Below are positions 7,673-17,794 of a DNA stretch of 63,806 bases, piece by piece. The DNA lies in NCBI RefSeq assembly GCF_900184735.1, contig NZ_LT855391.1, positions 1 to 63,806 on the forward strand. The letters run 5' to 3'. The stretch comes from Paucisalibacillus globulus. GTDB taxonomy: Bacteria; Bacillota; Bacilli; Bacillales; Amphibacillaceae. Positions within the stretch are counted from its first letter, which is position 1. Every line of letters begins with the position of its first letter. The notes beneath the pieces were generated by a model, which did not search any database, was not told the origin of the DNA, and saw only the letters and a program-made list of their open reading frames with translations. The position numbers were made by a program, and so were the translations under genes.

Positions 7673-8346
7673 AAGTTGAACCACCTATTTATCATCAGAA
7701 TATCTGTAAAGGCAACTACTGCTGTTAGTGTCCAAACAGCAAGATTAAACAATATCACCGTACTCCATATCCATCTCTTATCTATGGCCGATAACTTACT
7801 TAGAAACTTAATTTGGAAAGCTACAATCCATAGTTGAAATAATGAGATAGTACCAAATAAGTAAATTAAAAATGGAATATCAGTAAGATAGGATGCAATA
7901 ATTCCAAATGATAACGGCGAAACATACCAGTCTAATCCAAAATAAACAACAAATGGTATCCATAATACCCGCTCAATAAGCAAAACAAATAAAACCACGA
8001 GTTGCATCAGTAATAATTTTTTATATTGGATTTTCGTAACCCAATAAAAAATTAACGAAGGTACAAATAATACAAATAATACAAAGGCTAGTGAATAAAT
8101 CATTCGACCAATGATAAACCATAGTTTTTGCATTTCATATTCGGAAGTGGTCAACACAACCGCTCCACTTGATAATGGCGAAGAACCGATCCCTAACATA
8201 GCCATTCCACTGTATAGGAGCGTAGAACATAGCATGAGTAGGAGCATGACTTTCCAAGGTGTTCGGATTAGTTCGGCTTTTCCAATCCGAAAAATGTGAT
8301 CGTCTACTGCAAATAGTAATTTAATGATGTTGATTGAGTATGTCAT
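7669..8346 (-). CDS. Yip1-family (YknW-like) membrane protein
   Basis: A 225-residue membrane protein with about five hydrophobic segments, resembling Yip1-domain proteins such as YknW, which in B. subtilis helps assemble the YknXYZ transporter that protects against the SDP toxin. ATG at 8346 follows GGGTGG. The stop overlaps the start of the adaptor gene by four bases (ATGA), so the two are translationally coupled and probably work together. The identification as YknW-like rests on topology and partner; sequence similarity cannot be scored here. Confidence 0.65.
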   Translation of the reverse strand: MTYSINIIKLLFAVDDHIFRIGKAELIRTPWKVMLLLMLCSTLLYSGMAMLGIGSSPLSSGAVVLTTSEYEMQKLWFIIGRMIYSLAFVLFVLFVPSLIFYWVTKIQYKKLLLMQLVVLFVLLIERVLWIPFVVYFGLDWYVSPLSFGIIASYLTDIPFLIYLFGTISLFQLWIVAFQIKFLSKLSAIDKRWIWSTVILFNLAVWTLTAVVAFTDILMINRWFNL

Positions 8347-8476
8347 TATTCCACCCTTTTCTATTTAAACTATGGGGACCTACTTGCATTAATTTTAACG
8401 CACGTTTCAACAAATATCCATTATTTTCAATATATTTCAAACAATATTAGTACGAACTACCTAAATAACAAAAAGA

Positions 8477-8519
8477 GCCAGGTACTGATGAAATTTGTCA
8501 AATTCCATTGGTACCTGGC
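8477..8519. repeat. palindrome upstream of the Yip1-like gene
   Basis: GCCAGGTAC (8477-8485) is complementary to GTACCTGGC (8511-8519), and an inner stem AATTTG/CAAATT extends the hairpin. It could terminate the small membrane-protein gene at 8534, which reads leftward into it, or be a small dispersed palindrome like those common in Bacillaceae. Confidence 0.55.
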
Positions 8520-8533
8520 ACCCTCTGTTATAT

Positions 8534-8767
8534 TTAATTTGAACCTGCTCCCAGTTTCTCTGCGTCTATCGTGTTCTCACTTTCATGTTGCTTTTTCTCT
8601 ATGATCCGAACTACTTGCCATCCAACCGCAGCATTAACTGCACCCATTATTCCAAACAACAAATAATCTCCAATAGGCTCAGGAAGAATTAAATCCATTA
8701 TTAACCATCCTCCAGCCGTTGAACCACCTACCAAAGCACCAATCGTAGACTTCCGATAACGATTCAC
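8534..8767 (-). CDS. small predicted membrane protein (77 aa)
   Basis: A 77-residue protein with two hydrophobic segments (about 8-28 and 35-52), a Gly-rich first segment and a charged, acidic tail. No family recognised. The GTG start at 8767 lies about seven bases after AAAGGTGGTG, a strong ribosome binding site. It is downstream of rpsI in the same direction but separated by a terminator and 250 bases, so likely its own unit. The role is unknown. Confidence 0.6.
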   Translation of the reverse strand: MNRYRKSTIGALVGGSTAGGWLIMDLILPEPIGDYLLFGIMGAVNAAVGWQVVRIIEKKQHESENTIDAEKLGAGSN

Positions 8768-8969
8768 TTCTTTTGCACCACCTTTAATTGATTTAATATA
8801 ATCTTTTAGAAAGAATGCAAAATCTTAAGTGAAGTTCCTGCATTTTCATGTTGCTTCGTTTCCTCTTACATATAATCCTATGCAGGTTGCTTTCCCTAAA
8901 TAACTCGAATTTTCGGTTTTGCTTGTCCTTATTTGTCTACTATATCTGACACAAATCTTTCCAAACAAA

Positions 8970-9005
8970 AAACAACCTTCTCTCTTAATGAGAAAAGGTT
9001 GTTTA
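8970..9005 (-). terminator. terminator of rplM-rpsI
   Basis: AACAACCTT and AAGGTTGTT form the stem; on the minus strand a T-rich tract follows. It lies 13 bases after the rpsI stop codon. Confidence 0.85.
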
Positions 9006-9017
9006 TGAAATAAAATA

Positions 9018-9410
9018 TTAACGTTTTGAGAACTGTGGTGCACGACGAGCGCCTTTAAGACCGTATTTCTTACGTTCTTTCATACGAGGGTCACGAGTTA
9101 AGAACCCTGCACTCTTAAGCGCTGGACGGTAACCAGGATCTGCTTCTAGTAAAGCACGTGCGATACCATGACGGATAGCACCAGCTTGACCAGTAAATCC
9201 ACCACCATGAACGTTTACTAAAACATCATAAGTTCCTTGAGTTTCAGTTGCTTGTAGTGGTTGGTTAAGAATTAAAAGTTGTGTTTCATATGGGAAATAG
9301 TCTTTTGCTTCACGACCATTGATAGTAACATTTCCAGTACCCGGTACTAAACGTACACGTGCAGTTGACTTTTTACGACGACCTGTGCCGTAGTATTGTA
9401 CTTGTGCCAA
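9018..9410 (-). CDS. rpsI: 30S ribosomal protein S9
   Basis: A 130-residue S9 protein, full length, with the N-terminal YYGTGRRK motif and the basic C-terminal tail ending in KR that reaches the ribosomal P site. It starts at a TTG (9410), eight bases after GGAGG, the same unusual start used in B. subtilis. It follows rplM by 18 bases in the conserved rplM-rpsI operon and is ended by a hairpin terminator. Confidence 0.97.
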   Translation of the reverse strand: MAQVQYYGTGRRKKSTARVRLVPGTGNVTINGREAKDYFPYETQLLILNQPLQATETQGTYDVLVNVHGGGFTGQAGAIRHGIARALLEADPGYRPALKSAGFLTRDPRMKERKKYGLKGARRAPQFSKR

Positions 9411-9428
9411 TTGATTTACCTCCTTTTA

Positions 9429-9866
9429 TTATCCGCGAAGTTCGTAAACTTCAGGTTTTTGTGCTGCATGATTATGTTCAGCACCTCTATAAACGTGTAA
9501 CTTCTTGCCCATTTTGCGTCCTAAAGATCCTTTTGGAAGCATGCCTTTGATAGCAAGCTCAAGCATTTGCTCAGGATATTTTGTACGCATTTCTTCAGCA
9601 TTACGTTCTTTTAATCCACCTGGATGTCCAGAGTGACGGTAGTATTTCTTGTCAGCTAATTTGTTTCCAGTTAGTTCGATTTTTTCAGCGTTAACGATGA
9701 TTACATAATCACCAGTATCAACGTGTGGTGTGTAAGTTGGCTTATGCTTTCCGCGAAGGATTGCAGCAACCTCACTTGCTAGACGGCCAAGACGCTTGCC
9801 TTCAGCATCCACAACAAGCCATTTGCGTTCGATATTATTTTCATTCGCCATGAAAGTTGTGCGCAT
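9429..9866 (-). CDS. rplM: 50S ribosomal protein L13
   Basis: A 145-residue L13 protein with the characteristic start [26 protein letters not shown] near residue 20 and the GHPGG motif. L13 is an early-assembly protein of the large subunit. It is the first gene of the rplM-rpsI operon, preceded by a leader of about 120 bases that may be the site of autoregulation, and by a sigma-A promoter. Confidence 0.97.
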   Translation of the reverse strand: MRTTFMANENNIERKWLVVDAEGKRLGRLASEVAAILRGKHKPTYTPHVDTGDYVIIVNAEKIELTGNKLADKKYYRHSGHPGGLKERNAEEMRTKYPEQMLELAIKGMLPKGSLGRKMGKKLHVYRGAEHNHAAQKPEVYELRG

Positions 9867-9989
9867 GATTGGTTTCCCTCCATATTTTCATTGATTCATT
9901 TTTTAAAGTTTAAAATTCGTTATTCCTATATTTTCAACACAATTAGTTCCGGGGCTAATCGCGGTTTTAGAAATAAAATGCCATAGACC
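9867..9989 (-). promoter_or_regulatory. rplM 5' leader (candidate L13 leader RNA)
   Basis: Between the promoter and rplM lies a structured untranslated region containing, on the minus strand, CCGCGATTAGCCCCGG followed by ACTAATTGTG. ATTAG and CTAAT can pair around the GC-rich loop. Many Bacillota carry an L13-binding leader here; the position supports that assignment, but I cannot run a covariance search. Confidence 0.55.
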
Positions 9990-9991
9990 AT

Positions 9992-10019
9992 AATATATCA
10001 AAATGAGCCATTTTGTCAA
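9992..10019 (-). promoter_or_regulatory. sigma-A promoter of rplM-rpsI
   Basis: Minus strand: consensus -35 TTGACA (10019-10014); the -10 is TATATT (9997-9992) with a 16-base spacer, or TATTAT with 18. It separates rplM from truA upstream. Confidence 0.7.
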
Positions 10020-10154
10020 GGGTCTAATAGATTTATTTTAATTTTATTTGCTTTCCAGCGAAAAAACTAACAAGCTCATTATATACTATTTTGAGCTAAA
10101 AAGGAAATCGTCGATATTTCCCAGGAAATGTCGTACAAAGTCGAAATTAAATTT

Positions 10155-10901
10155 TTATTTATATTTTACTTCCCACAAATATAGTCCATGCGCAGGAGCC
10201 GTTTTTCCGGCTAATTTACGATCCTTTGCTTCTAGCATTCTTTTTATATCTGTAGGTTTTTTCCTTCCTTGTCCAACGTCTAAAAGGGTTCCTACTAATA
10301 TACGGACCATATTGTAAAGAAATCCACTTCCGCGGAATCTAAATTCAATCCGATCATCATCTCGAATGCACGTTGCTTCAAATAAGGTTCGTATCTTATC
10401 CCCTTTTACCGTAGCCTTTGCAGACGAGAAGGTCGTAAAGTCGTGGGTCCCAATTAGATGTTTACATGCTTCTTCTATTAGTTGGATGTCTACACGGTAA
10501 GGATAATGGAATATATAATTCCTATTAAAAATATCTGGTTCCTTTTTATTTAAGACAAAATATCGATACTCCTTCTCACGAACATTATATCGTGAATGGA
10601 AATCAGTAGAGACTACTTCCGAATGGAGAATATACAGATCATCTGGGAGTAATGTATTTAATGCCTTTTTCCAGCTTTCACCGGACATAGTGAGGTTTGT
10701 CTCAAAATGAATCGTTTGGCCCTTCGCATGTACTCCTGCATCCGTTCTGCCTGATGCATGAATCCGCACCTTCTCACCCTTATGAATCTTCTCTAGTGCT
10801 CGTTCGATTTCACCTTGTACAGTACGCTTTTGGGGCTGGACCTGGAAGCCTAAAAAATTAGTTCCATCATAAGCAATCTTACATTTTATCTTCGGCACCA
10901 T
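10155..10901 (-). CDS. truA: TruA, tRNA pseudouridine(38-40) synthase
   Basis: A 248-residue pseudouridine synthase that modifies positions 38-40 of the tRNA anticodon arm. The catalytic Asp is at residue 54 in GRTDAGVHA, and the C-terminal FLYNMVRILVG motif is present. I choose ATG 10901, six bases after AGGAGG, over the TTG two codons upstream that nearly touches the site. It follows ecfT by 13 bases, the conserved ecfA1-ecfA2-ecfT-truA order. Confidence 0.95.
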   Translation of the reverse strand: MVPKIKCKIAYDGTNFLGFQVQPQKRTVQGEIERALEKIHKGEKVRIHASGRTDAGVHAKGQTIHFETNLTMSGESWKKALNTLLPDDLYILHSEVVSTDFHSRYNVREKEYRYFVLNKKEPDIFNRNYIFHYPYRVDIQLIEEACKHLIGTHDFTTFSSAKATVKGDKIRTLFEATCIRDDDRIEFRFRGSGFLYNMVRILVGTLLDVGQGRKKPTDIKRMLEAKDRKLAGKTAPAHGLYLWEVKYK

Positions 10902-10914
10902 TTCCAACCTCCTT

Positions 10915-11718
10915 CTATGAATAGTTTCTTGTTATGAATAAACCCGCGATAACTAGAAGGAAAAATACAAGGACAAAAATATCAATCTTCTTAATCTTTA
11001 ATTGCCTTAACTTTGACCTTCCCTCTCCACCTTGGTAACCTCTCGCCTCCATAGCCATTGCAAGCTCTTCTGCACGTTTAAACGCGCTAACGAATAGTGG
11101 AACTAAGAGTGGAACAATTGCCTTTATGCGTTCTTTAATTGGCCCTGTACGGAAGTCTACTCCTCTTGAAGCTTGAGCTTTTGAGATTTTATCTGTTTCC
11201 TGTAAAAGGGTTGGAATAAATCGTAGGGAAATAGACATCATTAGTGCAAGTTCATGTACGGGAAACTTTATTTTTTTCAATGGATGTAACATATCTTCTA
11301 TCGCATCCGTAATTTCAATTGGTGTAGTAGTAAGCGTCAATAAGGATGTAATAAGAATTAATAAGAAGAACCGCAATGATATTGCAAAACCTTGAATAAG
11401 CGCTCCAGAATATACTTTAAATCCTAACAACTCTACTAAAACTGTTCCTTCTTTTGTTACAATTAAATGCAATATGAAAGTAAAAATGATTAAAAACCAA
11501 ACAGGGGTTAACCCTTTTAAAATAAAACGAAGAGATATCTTCGTAATAAACACCGTTATGATAGCAAATGCCGTTAGAATACTATAGCTCACCACGTTAT
11601 TGGCAAAGAACACGAAAATAACAAATAAGAAAATAATTGTTATTTTCATACGGGGGTCTAATCGATGTACTAAAGAATTTCCTGGGACATATTGTCCGAT
11701 TATTATCGCATTATTCAT
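10915..11718 (-). CDS. ecfT: EcfT, transmembrane coupling component of ECF vitamin transporters
   Basis: A 267-residue membrane protein with five or six hydrophobic segments and the two cytoplasmic Ala-Arg-Gly coupling motifs (QASRGVDF and AMEARGYQG) that contact the ATPases. EcfT joins the ATPase pair to interchangeable substrate-binding S components for riboflavin, biotin, folate and others. ATG 11718 overlaps the ecfA2 stop by eight bases, indicating coupling. Confidence 0.95.
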   Translation of the reverse strand: MNNAIIIGQYVPGNSLVHRLDPRMKITIIFLFVIFVFFANNVVSYSILTAFAIITVFITKISLRFILKGLTPVWFLIIFTFILHLIVTKEGTVLVELLGFKVYSGALIQGFAISLRFFLLILITSLLTLTTTPIEITDAIEDMLHPLKKIKFPVHELALMMSISLRFIPTLLQETDKISKAQASRGVDFRTGPIKERIKAIVPLLVPLFVSAFKRAEELAMAMEARGYQGGEGRSKLRQLKIKKIDIFVLVFFLLVIAGLFITRNYS

Positions 11719-12583
11719 CTGATCCAGCCCCCTTCAAAGCTTGCTGAATCTCTTTGGCTAGCGCCTGGACTGTCTGGCGCTTAAAGGGAATAGTCTTGCC
11801 AAAACGTTCTTCAAAGGCATTAATAAATTGAATCATTTCTGGTACGTCTAACTGCACTTTGTTAAGTGCTTCCCTTTGGGTAAACACCTCTTCAGGTGTC
11901 CCTTCCATATACTTTGTCCCTTTATTCATTATGATAACATGATCAGCATACTTAACTGCATCTTCCATACTATGTGTTACTAGTACAGTGGTGAGGCCTT
12001 GTTCTTTATGAAGATTAGAAAACATATCCATAATCTCACGTTGTCCTCTAGGGTCTAACCCTGCAGTAGGTTCATCCAAAACAAGGATTTCAGGTTTAAC
12101 TGCAAGTACTCCTGCTATTGCTACTCTCCTCATTTGACCTCCACTTAAATCAAATGGAGACCTGCCTAGTAATGCTTCGTCAAGGCCGACAGCAGGTACT
12201 ATTTCTTTTATCCTTCTTTGGATTTCTGACTCAGAGACACCAAAGTTCTTCGGACCAAAAGCAATATCCTTCGCTACCGTTTCATCAAACAGTTGATGCT
12301 CTGGATATTGAAACACTACCCCGACACGGCTTCTTAATTCTTTTAAATTCTCGGGTTTCTTATCTGAATTAATTTGATAATCACCAATTTGCACAGTGCC
12401 TTCTGTTGGCGTTATAAGACCATTTAAATGTTGAATTAAAGTAGATTTACCTGATCCGGTATGTCCGATGACTGCAACAAATGAACCTGACGGGATATGG
12501 AAGGATAAATTTTCTAGTGCCTTATGGGCAAAAGGTGAATTAGCTTGGTAAATGTAGGTTACATCTTTAAATGTAATGTCCAT
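11711..12583 (-). CDS. ecfA2: EcfA2, ECF transporter ATPase
   Basis: A 290-residue ABC ATPase: Walker [10 protein letters not shown] near residue 40, Q-loop FQYPEHQLF, signature [10 protein letters not shown] and Walker [11 protein letters not shown]. It pairs with EcfA1 to power group II ECF transporters. Start ATG follows GGAGG and lies inside the end of ecfA1 (25-base overlap), so stoichiometric expression by coupling is likely. Confidence 0.95.
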   Translation of the reverse strand: MDITFKDVTYIYQANSPFAHKALENLSFHIPSGSFVAVIGHTGSGKSTLIQHLNGLITPTEGTVQIGDYQINSDKKPENLKELRSRVGVVFQYPEHQLFDETVAKDIAFGPKNFGVSESEIQRRIKEIVPAVGLDEALLGRSPFDLSGGQMRRVAIAGVLAVKPEILVLDEPTAGLDPRGQREIMDMFSNLHKEQGLTTVLVTHSMEDAVKYADHVIIMNKGTKYMEGTPEEVFTQREALNKVQLDVPEMIQFINAFEERFGKTIPFKRQTVQALAKEIQQALKGAGSDE

Positions 12584-13398
12584 AGTTCCTCCAATAGTTC
12601 ATCATGATTTAAAGGTTCATTCTCAATCAACAGGTCATTCTGTTTTAATTCGTCAGCTAATACCGCAATAAACGGCACATCTAGCCCTATCTTTCTTAAT
12701 TCATCCTTCTTTGCAAATATATCTCTTGGTGTTGCCTCGTCCCATACGCTTCCATTATTCATCACAATGACACGCTCTGCCATCACAACTTCTTGTAAGT
12801 CATGGGTAATCGTAATTAATGAAATCTCATTTTTCGCTTGTATATCGGAAACAGTACGCATAATTTCCTTACGACCTCTTGGATCTAACATCGCAGTTGC
12901 TTCATCTAGTATGAGTACATCAGGTTTTACAGCTAATACACTAGCAATTGCAACACGTTGCTTTTGTCCTCCAGATAAGCGATGTGGCTCTGTTAGAAGA
13001 TAATCTTCCATGCGAACCGATCTTAGTACTTCCGTAATTCTCTTTTCCATTTCTTCTCTTGGAATGCCACGATTCTCCATACCAAAAGCAACATCATCTT
13101 GAACGGTCGTCCCTACAAACTGGTTATCCGGATTCTGAAATACCATACCTACTTGCTTGCGGACATCCCATACATGCTCATCATTCACCGGCATGCCATT
13201 GATTATAATTTCTCCCTGCTCAGGATATAATAAGCCATTCATTAGCTTTGCGATGGTTGATTTACCTGAACCATTATGTCCAATAATGGCTACCCATTCA
13301 TCTTTATATATTTCAAATGAAACATTATCTAATACCCAAGGCTGCTCGTCTCCGTATCGAAAAGATACATTTCTAAACTCTATAAATTTCTCTCTCAT
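12559..13398 (-). CDS. ecfA1: EcfA1, ECF transporter ATPase
   Basis: A 279-residue ABC ATPase with Walker [10 protein letters not shown] (about 40-48), Q-loop [10 protein letters not shown], signature [10 protein letters not shown] and Walker B VLILDEAT; the Ala after the catalytic Glu is usual for EcfA1. It is the first gene of the ECF module downstream of the alpha operon. Start ATG 13398 follows GAGGAGG. A 500-base gap containing palindromic repeats and the rplQ terminator separates it from rplQ. Confidence 0.95.
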   Translation of the reverse strand: MREKFIEFRNVSFRYGDEQPWVLDNVSFEIYKDEWVAIIGHNGSGKSTIAKLMNGLLYPEQGEIIINGMPVNDEHVWDVRKQVGMVFQNPDNQFVGTTVQDDVAFGMENRGIPREEMEKRITEVLRSVRMEDYLLTEPHRLSGGQKQRVAIASVLAVKPDVLILDEATAMLDPRGRKEIMRTVSDIQAKNEISLITITHDLQEVVMAERVIVMNNGSVWDEATPRDIFAKKDELRKIGLDVPFIAVLADELKQNDLLIENEPLNHDELLEELWTLHLKM

Positions 13399-13577
13399 GC
13401 TTGTTCCTCCTCGTCTATCTATGCCTTTAGGTTTTGGTTGTGTATGTATGTATTTTACTATTAATTATGGTTTATGTTAAATGTCAGGTGTTGTGTGGAT
13501 GATAATGCTGACTGTTAGTGGTAAAATTTGCAGTTAATTTCCACAAGGATTTTAGTCCAAGGGGTTGGGCAGGATCC

Positions 13578-13832
13578 AATCTAGTGTCGCGTGGGCTAGA
13601 AACTCCGGGATATAAGCAAGGGGCACTCCGTGCGGCAAGACCATCCGCACTGCGGCCCCTTTGCTTATACCCTGCGTTTCTGGGCAAGCCCGCTGCACTT
13701 TTTATAATCTAGTGTCGCGTGGGCTAGAAACTCCGGGATATAAGCAAGGGACACTCCGTGCGGTAAGACCATCCGCACTGCGGCCCCTTGCTTATACCCT
13801 ACGTTTCTGGGCGAGCCCGCTGTACTTTTTAT
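13578..13832. repeat. 128-bp palindromic element, two tandem copies
   Basis: Copy A (13578-13705) and copy B (13706-13832) start with AATCTAGTGTCGCGTGGGC and end in ACTTTTTAT; they differ at only a few bases, including single-base indels. Each copy is itself an imperfect palindrome: GGGATATAAGCAAGGGGC pairs with GGCCCCTTTGCTTATACCC and GGGCTAGAAAC with GTTTCTGGG. No coding signal is convincing. The element sits between the rplQ terminator and ecfA1, where an insertion would disturb little. Confidence 0.85.
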
Positions 13833-13835
13833 TTA

Positions 13836-13886
13836 TATAAAAAAAGGGCTTGGATTTCACCTCGGAAGAGATCAAGTCCTGCCCTT
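13836..13886 (-). terminator. terminator of the alpha operon (after rplQ)
   Basis: AAGGGC (13844-13849) pairs with GCCCTT (13881-13886) with further imperfect pairing of AAGTCC/GGATTT inside; on the minus strand at least seven T follow. It lies 20 bases past the rplQ stop. Confidence 0.75.
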
Positions 13887-13904
13887 AACGCGCGTATGGA
13901 TTGA

Positions 13905-14258
13905 TTAAACTAATTCGATAATAGCCATTTTCGCTCCATCACCTTGGCGTTCGCCTAATTTAAGAACGCGTGTGTATCCACCTTGTCTGTCTTCATAACG
14001 CTTCGCAACATCATTAAAAAGCTTTTGAAGTACAGTATCTTCTTCATTAGCTTCTTTGTTATATAAGAATGCCGCAGCTTGACGACGAGCGTGTAAATCA
14101 CCACGTTTACCTAACGTAATCATTTTCTCAACAACAGACTTAAGCTCTTTCGCTTTAGCTTCTGTTGTTTCAAGGCGCTCATGAATAATCAAATCAGAAG
14201 CTAGGTTACGAAGTAGTGCTAGTCGTTGATCTGTTGTACGTCCTAGTTTTCTTGCCAT
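13905..14258 (-). CDS. rplQ: 50S ribosomal protein L17
   Basis: A 117-residue L17 protein with the family's N-terminal [16 protein letters not shown] and C-terminal [13 protein letters not shown] motifs. It lies near the exit tunnel in the large subunit. It is the last gene of the alpha operon, 45 bases after rpoA, and is followed by a terminator. The start ATG follows GGAGGG. Confidence 0.97.
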   Translation of the reverse strand: MARKLGRTTDQRLALLRNLASDLIIHERLETTEAKAKELKSVVEKMITLGKRGDLHARRQAAAFLYNKEANEEDTVLQKLFNDVAKRYEDRQGGYTRVLKLGERQGDGAKMAIIELV

Positions 14259-14303
14259 GGACTATCCCTCCCTTTCTTGAAACTCTAAAGATGTCCGTTT
14301 CTG

Positions 14304-15248
14304 TTAGTCGTCTTTACGTAGACCTAAGCCTAAATCAGCAAGTTTTACTTTAACTTCCTCTAAAGATTTACGACCTAAGTTACGCACTTTCATCATATCT
14401 TCTTCAGATTTATTTGAAAGCTCTTGAACTGTATTTATGCCAGCACGTTTTAAACAATTGTAAGAACGAACAGAAAGATCTAATTCCTCAATTGTCATTT
14501 CCATGACTTTTTCTTTTTGGTCTTCTTCTTTCTCGACCATGATTTCAACATTCTGTGCTTCATCTGTTAGACCCACGAAAATATTTAGATGCTCCGATAG
14601 AATTTTTGCACCAAGAGAAATTGCTTCCTCTGGACGAATACTTCCATCAGTTGAAACATCCAATGTTAATTTATCGTAGTTTGCACTTTGACCTACACGA
14701 GTATTCTCAACTTGGTAAGTAACACGTGATACCGGTGTGAAAATGGAATCAACTGGAATAACACCAATTGGTTGATCTTCATGTTTGTTTGCTTCAGCTG
14801 GAACATAACCACGACCACGCCCGGCGTTAATTTTCATACGCAAGTTACCTTTTGCATTAAGTGTTGCAATTGGAAGATCCGGATTCAATACTTCTACATC
14901 ACTATCATAGGTTAGATCAGCAGCAGTAACTACTCCTTCACCTTGCACATCAATTTCTAATGTTTTAGGTTCATCTGAATAGATTTTAAGGGCTAACTTT
15001 TTCAAATTCAAAATGATTGTTGTAACATCTTCAACTACTCCATCGATCGTTGAAAACTCATGTAATGCTCCATCAATTTGAACTGAAGTAACAGCAGCAC
15101 CTGGAAGTGAGGATAGTAGAATACGACGCAAGGAGTTTCCAAGAGTTGTACCATAACCACGTTCGAGCGGCTCTACCACAAATTTTCCAAATGTAGCATC
15201 ATCACTAATCTCAACCGTTTCAATCTTTGGCTTTTCTATTTCAATCAT
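14304..15248 (-). CDS. rpoA: RNA polymerase alpha subunit
   Basis: A 314-residue alpha subunit. The N-terminal domain (about 1-228) dimerises and nucleates polymerase assembly ([17 protein letters not shown]); the C-terminal domain (about 245-314, with [16 protein letters not shown] and [10 protein letters not shown]) binds upstream promoter DNA and regulators. The ATG at 15248 is nine bases after GGAGGG. An unusually long 290-base gap with a hairpin separates it from rpsK, so an internal promoter is possible. Confidence 0.98.
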   Translation of the reverse strand: MIEIEKPKIETVEISDDATFGKFVVEPLERGYGTTLGNSLRRILLSSLPGAAVTSVQIDGALHEFSTIDGVVEDVTTIILNLKKLALKIYSDEPKTLEIDVQGEGVVTAADLTYDSDVEVLNPDLPIATLNAKGNLRMKINAGRGRGYVPAEANKHEDQPIGVIPVDSIFTPVSRVTYQVENTRVGQSANYDKLTLDVSTDGSIRPEEAISLGAKILSEHLNIFVGLTDEAQNVEIMVEKEEDQKEKVMEMTIEELDLSVRSYNCLKRAGINTVQELSNKSEEDMMKVRNLGRKSLEEVKVKLADLGLGLRKDD

Positions 15249-15281
15249 TCCATAATACCCTCCTTTAAAACGTCGAAACCC

Positions 15282-15305
15282 CGGTTAGACCTATACATCT
15301 AACCG
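15282..15305 (-). promoter_or_regulatory. hairpin in the rpoA leader
   Basis: CGGTTAGA and TCTAACCG form a perfect eight-base-pair stem with an eight-base loop, about 35 bases before the rpoA start. The rest of the gap (15306-15540) has no gene; a weak promoter-like pair on the minus strand (TAGACA, 16 bases, TATACA) lies just upstream of the hairpin. No T run follows, so translation or RNA stability control is more likely than termination. Confidence 0.5.
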
Positions 15306-15540
15306 AAATTCCTCAAATAGGAAGTTGGCGACTTGGGCACAACTTGTATATTTTCTCGTATTTTATTGTCTAAGCGATGCTGTATAGGTAAGGCAACAAA
15401 TAGTCAAATCCTGAAAGCTATGGTTAACGATCAGCTTTACTCATCATATACCTTAGTCTGTTTAGTTATCTCTATCTACGTCTATACGTTTAGTCATCAT
15501 ACCCATTATTGACAGGGTGACAAATCAATATACGTTAAAA

Positions 15541-15930
15541 TTATACACGACGACGTTTTGGTGGACGGCAACCGTTATGAGGAACTGGAGTTACATCTTT
15601 AATAGCTGTAACTTCTAGTCCAGCTGCTTGTAAAGAACGGATAGCAGCTTCACGACCAGCTCCTGGACCTTTAACTGTTACTTCTAGAGTTTTCATGCCA
15701 TTATCAACTGCAGTCTTAGCAGCTGTTTCAGCAGCCATTTGTGCAGCAAATGGAGTAGATTTACGAGAACCTTTGAAACCTAGTGCACCAGCAGAACTCC
15801 ATCCAATAACATTACCTTGAACATCAGTAATTGTAACGATAGTGTTATTGAAAGTTGAACGGATATGTGCCACACCAGTCTCAATATTCTTTTTCACACG
15901 ACGTTTACGTGTATTTGTTTTACGAGCCAT
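15541..15930 (-). CDS. rpsK: 30S ribosomal protein S11
   Basis: A 129-residue S11 protein of the 30S platform, with [10 protein letters not shown]-like N-terminal region ([17 protein letters not shown]) and the conserved C-terminus [11 protein letters not shown]. It follows rpsM by 21 bases with an AGGAGG site. The downstream gap to rpoA is longer than in B. subtilis. Confidence 0.98.
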   Translation of the reverse strand: MARKTNTRKRRVKKNIETGVAHIRSTFNNTIVTITDVQGNVIGWSSAGALGFKGSRKSTPFAAQMAAETAAKTAVDNGMKTLEVTVKGPGAGREAAIRSLQAAGLEVTAIKDVTPVPHNGCRPPKRRRV

Positions 15931-15951
15931 CTAATTGTTAACCTCCTTACG

Positions 15952-16317
15952 TTATTTTTTCTTGTTAGCGATTGTACGACGTGGGCCTTTACGAGTACGA
16001 GAGTTGTTCTTCGTATTTTGACCACGAACCGGTAAACCACGACGGTGTCTTAGACCACGGTATGATCCAATTTCAATAAGACGTTTGATGTTAAGGGAAA
16101 CTTCACGGCGAAGATCACCTTCTGTTGTGTATCCATCAACAGCTTGACGAATGCGTCCTAACTCATCTTCAGTTAGATCACGTACACGTGTATCCTCAGA
16201 AACGCCTGCTTCTTTTAAGATGTTTTGTGCAGTATTCTTACCAATACCGTAAATATATGTTAAAGAGATTACCACACGTTTTTCACGTGGTACGTCTACT
16301 CCTCCAATACGTGCCAT
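15952..16317 (-). CDS. rpsM: 30S ribosomal protein S13
   Basis: A 121-residue S13 protein that contacts the 50S subunit and P-site tRNA. Family start [11 protein letters not shown] is used (ATG 16317); an in-frame ATG three codons upstream lies only three bases from GGAGG, so either could initiate. The basic C-terminal tail ([14 protein letters not shown]) is intact. It follows rpmJ within 20 bases. Confidence 0.97.
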   Translation of the reverse strand: MARIGGVDVPREKRVVISLTYIYGIGKNTAQNILKEAGVSEDTRVRDLTEDELGRIRQAVDGYTTEGDLRREVSLNIKRLIEIGSYRGLRHRRGLPVRGQNTKNNSRTRKGPRRTIANKKK

Positions 16318-16337
16318 TAGTAACATGCACCTCCTTC

Positions 16338-16466
<129 letters not shown>

Positions 16467-16482
16467 TTATATCGGAGCTCGC

Positions 16483-16701
16483 TTATTTATAACGGTACGT
16501 AATTCGTCCTCTAGTCAAGTCATACGGAGAGAGTTCTACCGTTACTTTATCACCTGGTAAAATACGGATGAAGTGCATTCTTATTTTACCAGATACGTGT
16601 GCCAAGACCGTATGGCCGTTTTCAAGCTCTACATTAAACATTGCGTTAGGCAATGTTTCAGTTACGGTTCCTTCCACTTCAATTACATCATCTTTCGCCA
16701 T
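16483..16701 (-). CDS. infA: translation initiation factor IF-1
   Basis: A 72-residue S1/OB-fold protein ([11 protein letters not shown] start) that occupies the A site during initiation. Full length and highly conserved. GGGAG precedes the ATG. Upstream, where B. subtilis has adk-map-KOW gene, there is only a degraded KOW remnant, so infA must rely on readthrough or a promoter in that 420-base stretch. Confidence 0.97.
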   Translation of the reverse strand: MAKDDVIEVEGTVTETLPNAMFNVELENGHTVLAHVSGKIRMHFIRILPGDKVTVELSPYDLTRGRITYRYK

Positions 16702-16746
16702 GTGCCTTACTCCCTTCTCTTAAATCAGTCACAATTACAAACGTAT

Positions 16747-16985
16747 TTAGCTTTTACTTTCATTTGTGACACGACCAGTATCTAGAAGGCTGTTTTGGAC
16801 TTCTGGAGACGTATAATCCATATAACAATATGATGTTTACTCTAATATTTGGTCGATCATATTTACGTTTTCCCCATGTTACCAAGACATATCAGTTATC
16901 AACGTACATACCTGAAAATGCCTTTCTTTGTCCTTGCCAAATACGACAAACAAGTCCTATTCACGAAACTTATAATCAGTTCGCT
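16747..16985 (-). pseudogene. decayed KOW-domain RNA-binding protein gene (ybzG-like)
   Basis: Minus-strand translation gives fragments of a KOW-domain protein in three frames: VVFGKDKERHFQVCTLITD, then YVLVTWGKRKYDRPN, then SPEVQNSLLDTGRVTNESKS ending in a stop. These correspond in order to the GKDxGR, ADGDxRKxDRPK and DYxSPEVxxSLxxTGRVTN segments of the KOW/L14e-like proteins encoded between map and infA in other Bacillaceae. At least two frameshifts and in-frame stops separate them and no usable start is visible. The rest of the gap (16986-17120) has no recognisable map remnant. Confidence 0.78.
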
Positions 16986-17120
16986 TAACAACGTTACCTA
17001 AATGAGGGGTATTATTGTCCAACACTTGTTGTGCAAATATGAATAAAGCAAAACCTCACGACTTAAAACCTTACTTGAATCAAATAGAATTGTTTAAAGC
17101 GTGGTGCCTACAGTAATAGC

Positions 17121-17780
<660 letters not shown>

Positions 17781-17794
17781 TCATTGGCTCATTT

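Noticed and set aside
8846-9043. 65-residue ORF on the minus strand
   Set aside because: It begins inside rpsI and crosses its terminator; no ribosome binding site. It may contain a short dispersed repeat but not a gene.
13484-13712. Overlapping ORFs of about 65 residues on both strands
   Set aside because: They run through the 128-bp palindromic repeats; similar sequences on both strands come from the palindrome, and no ribosome binding site is convincing.
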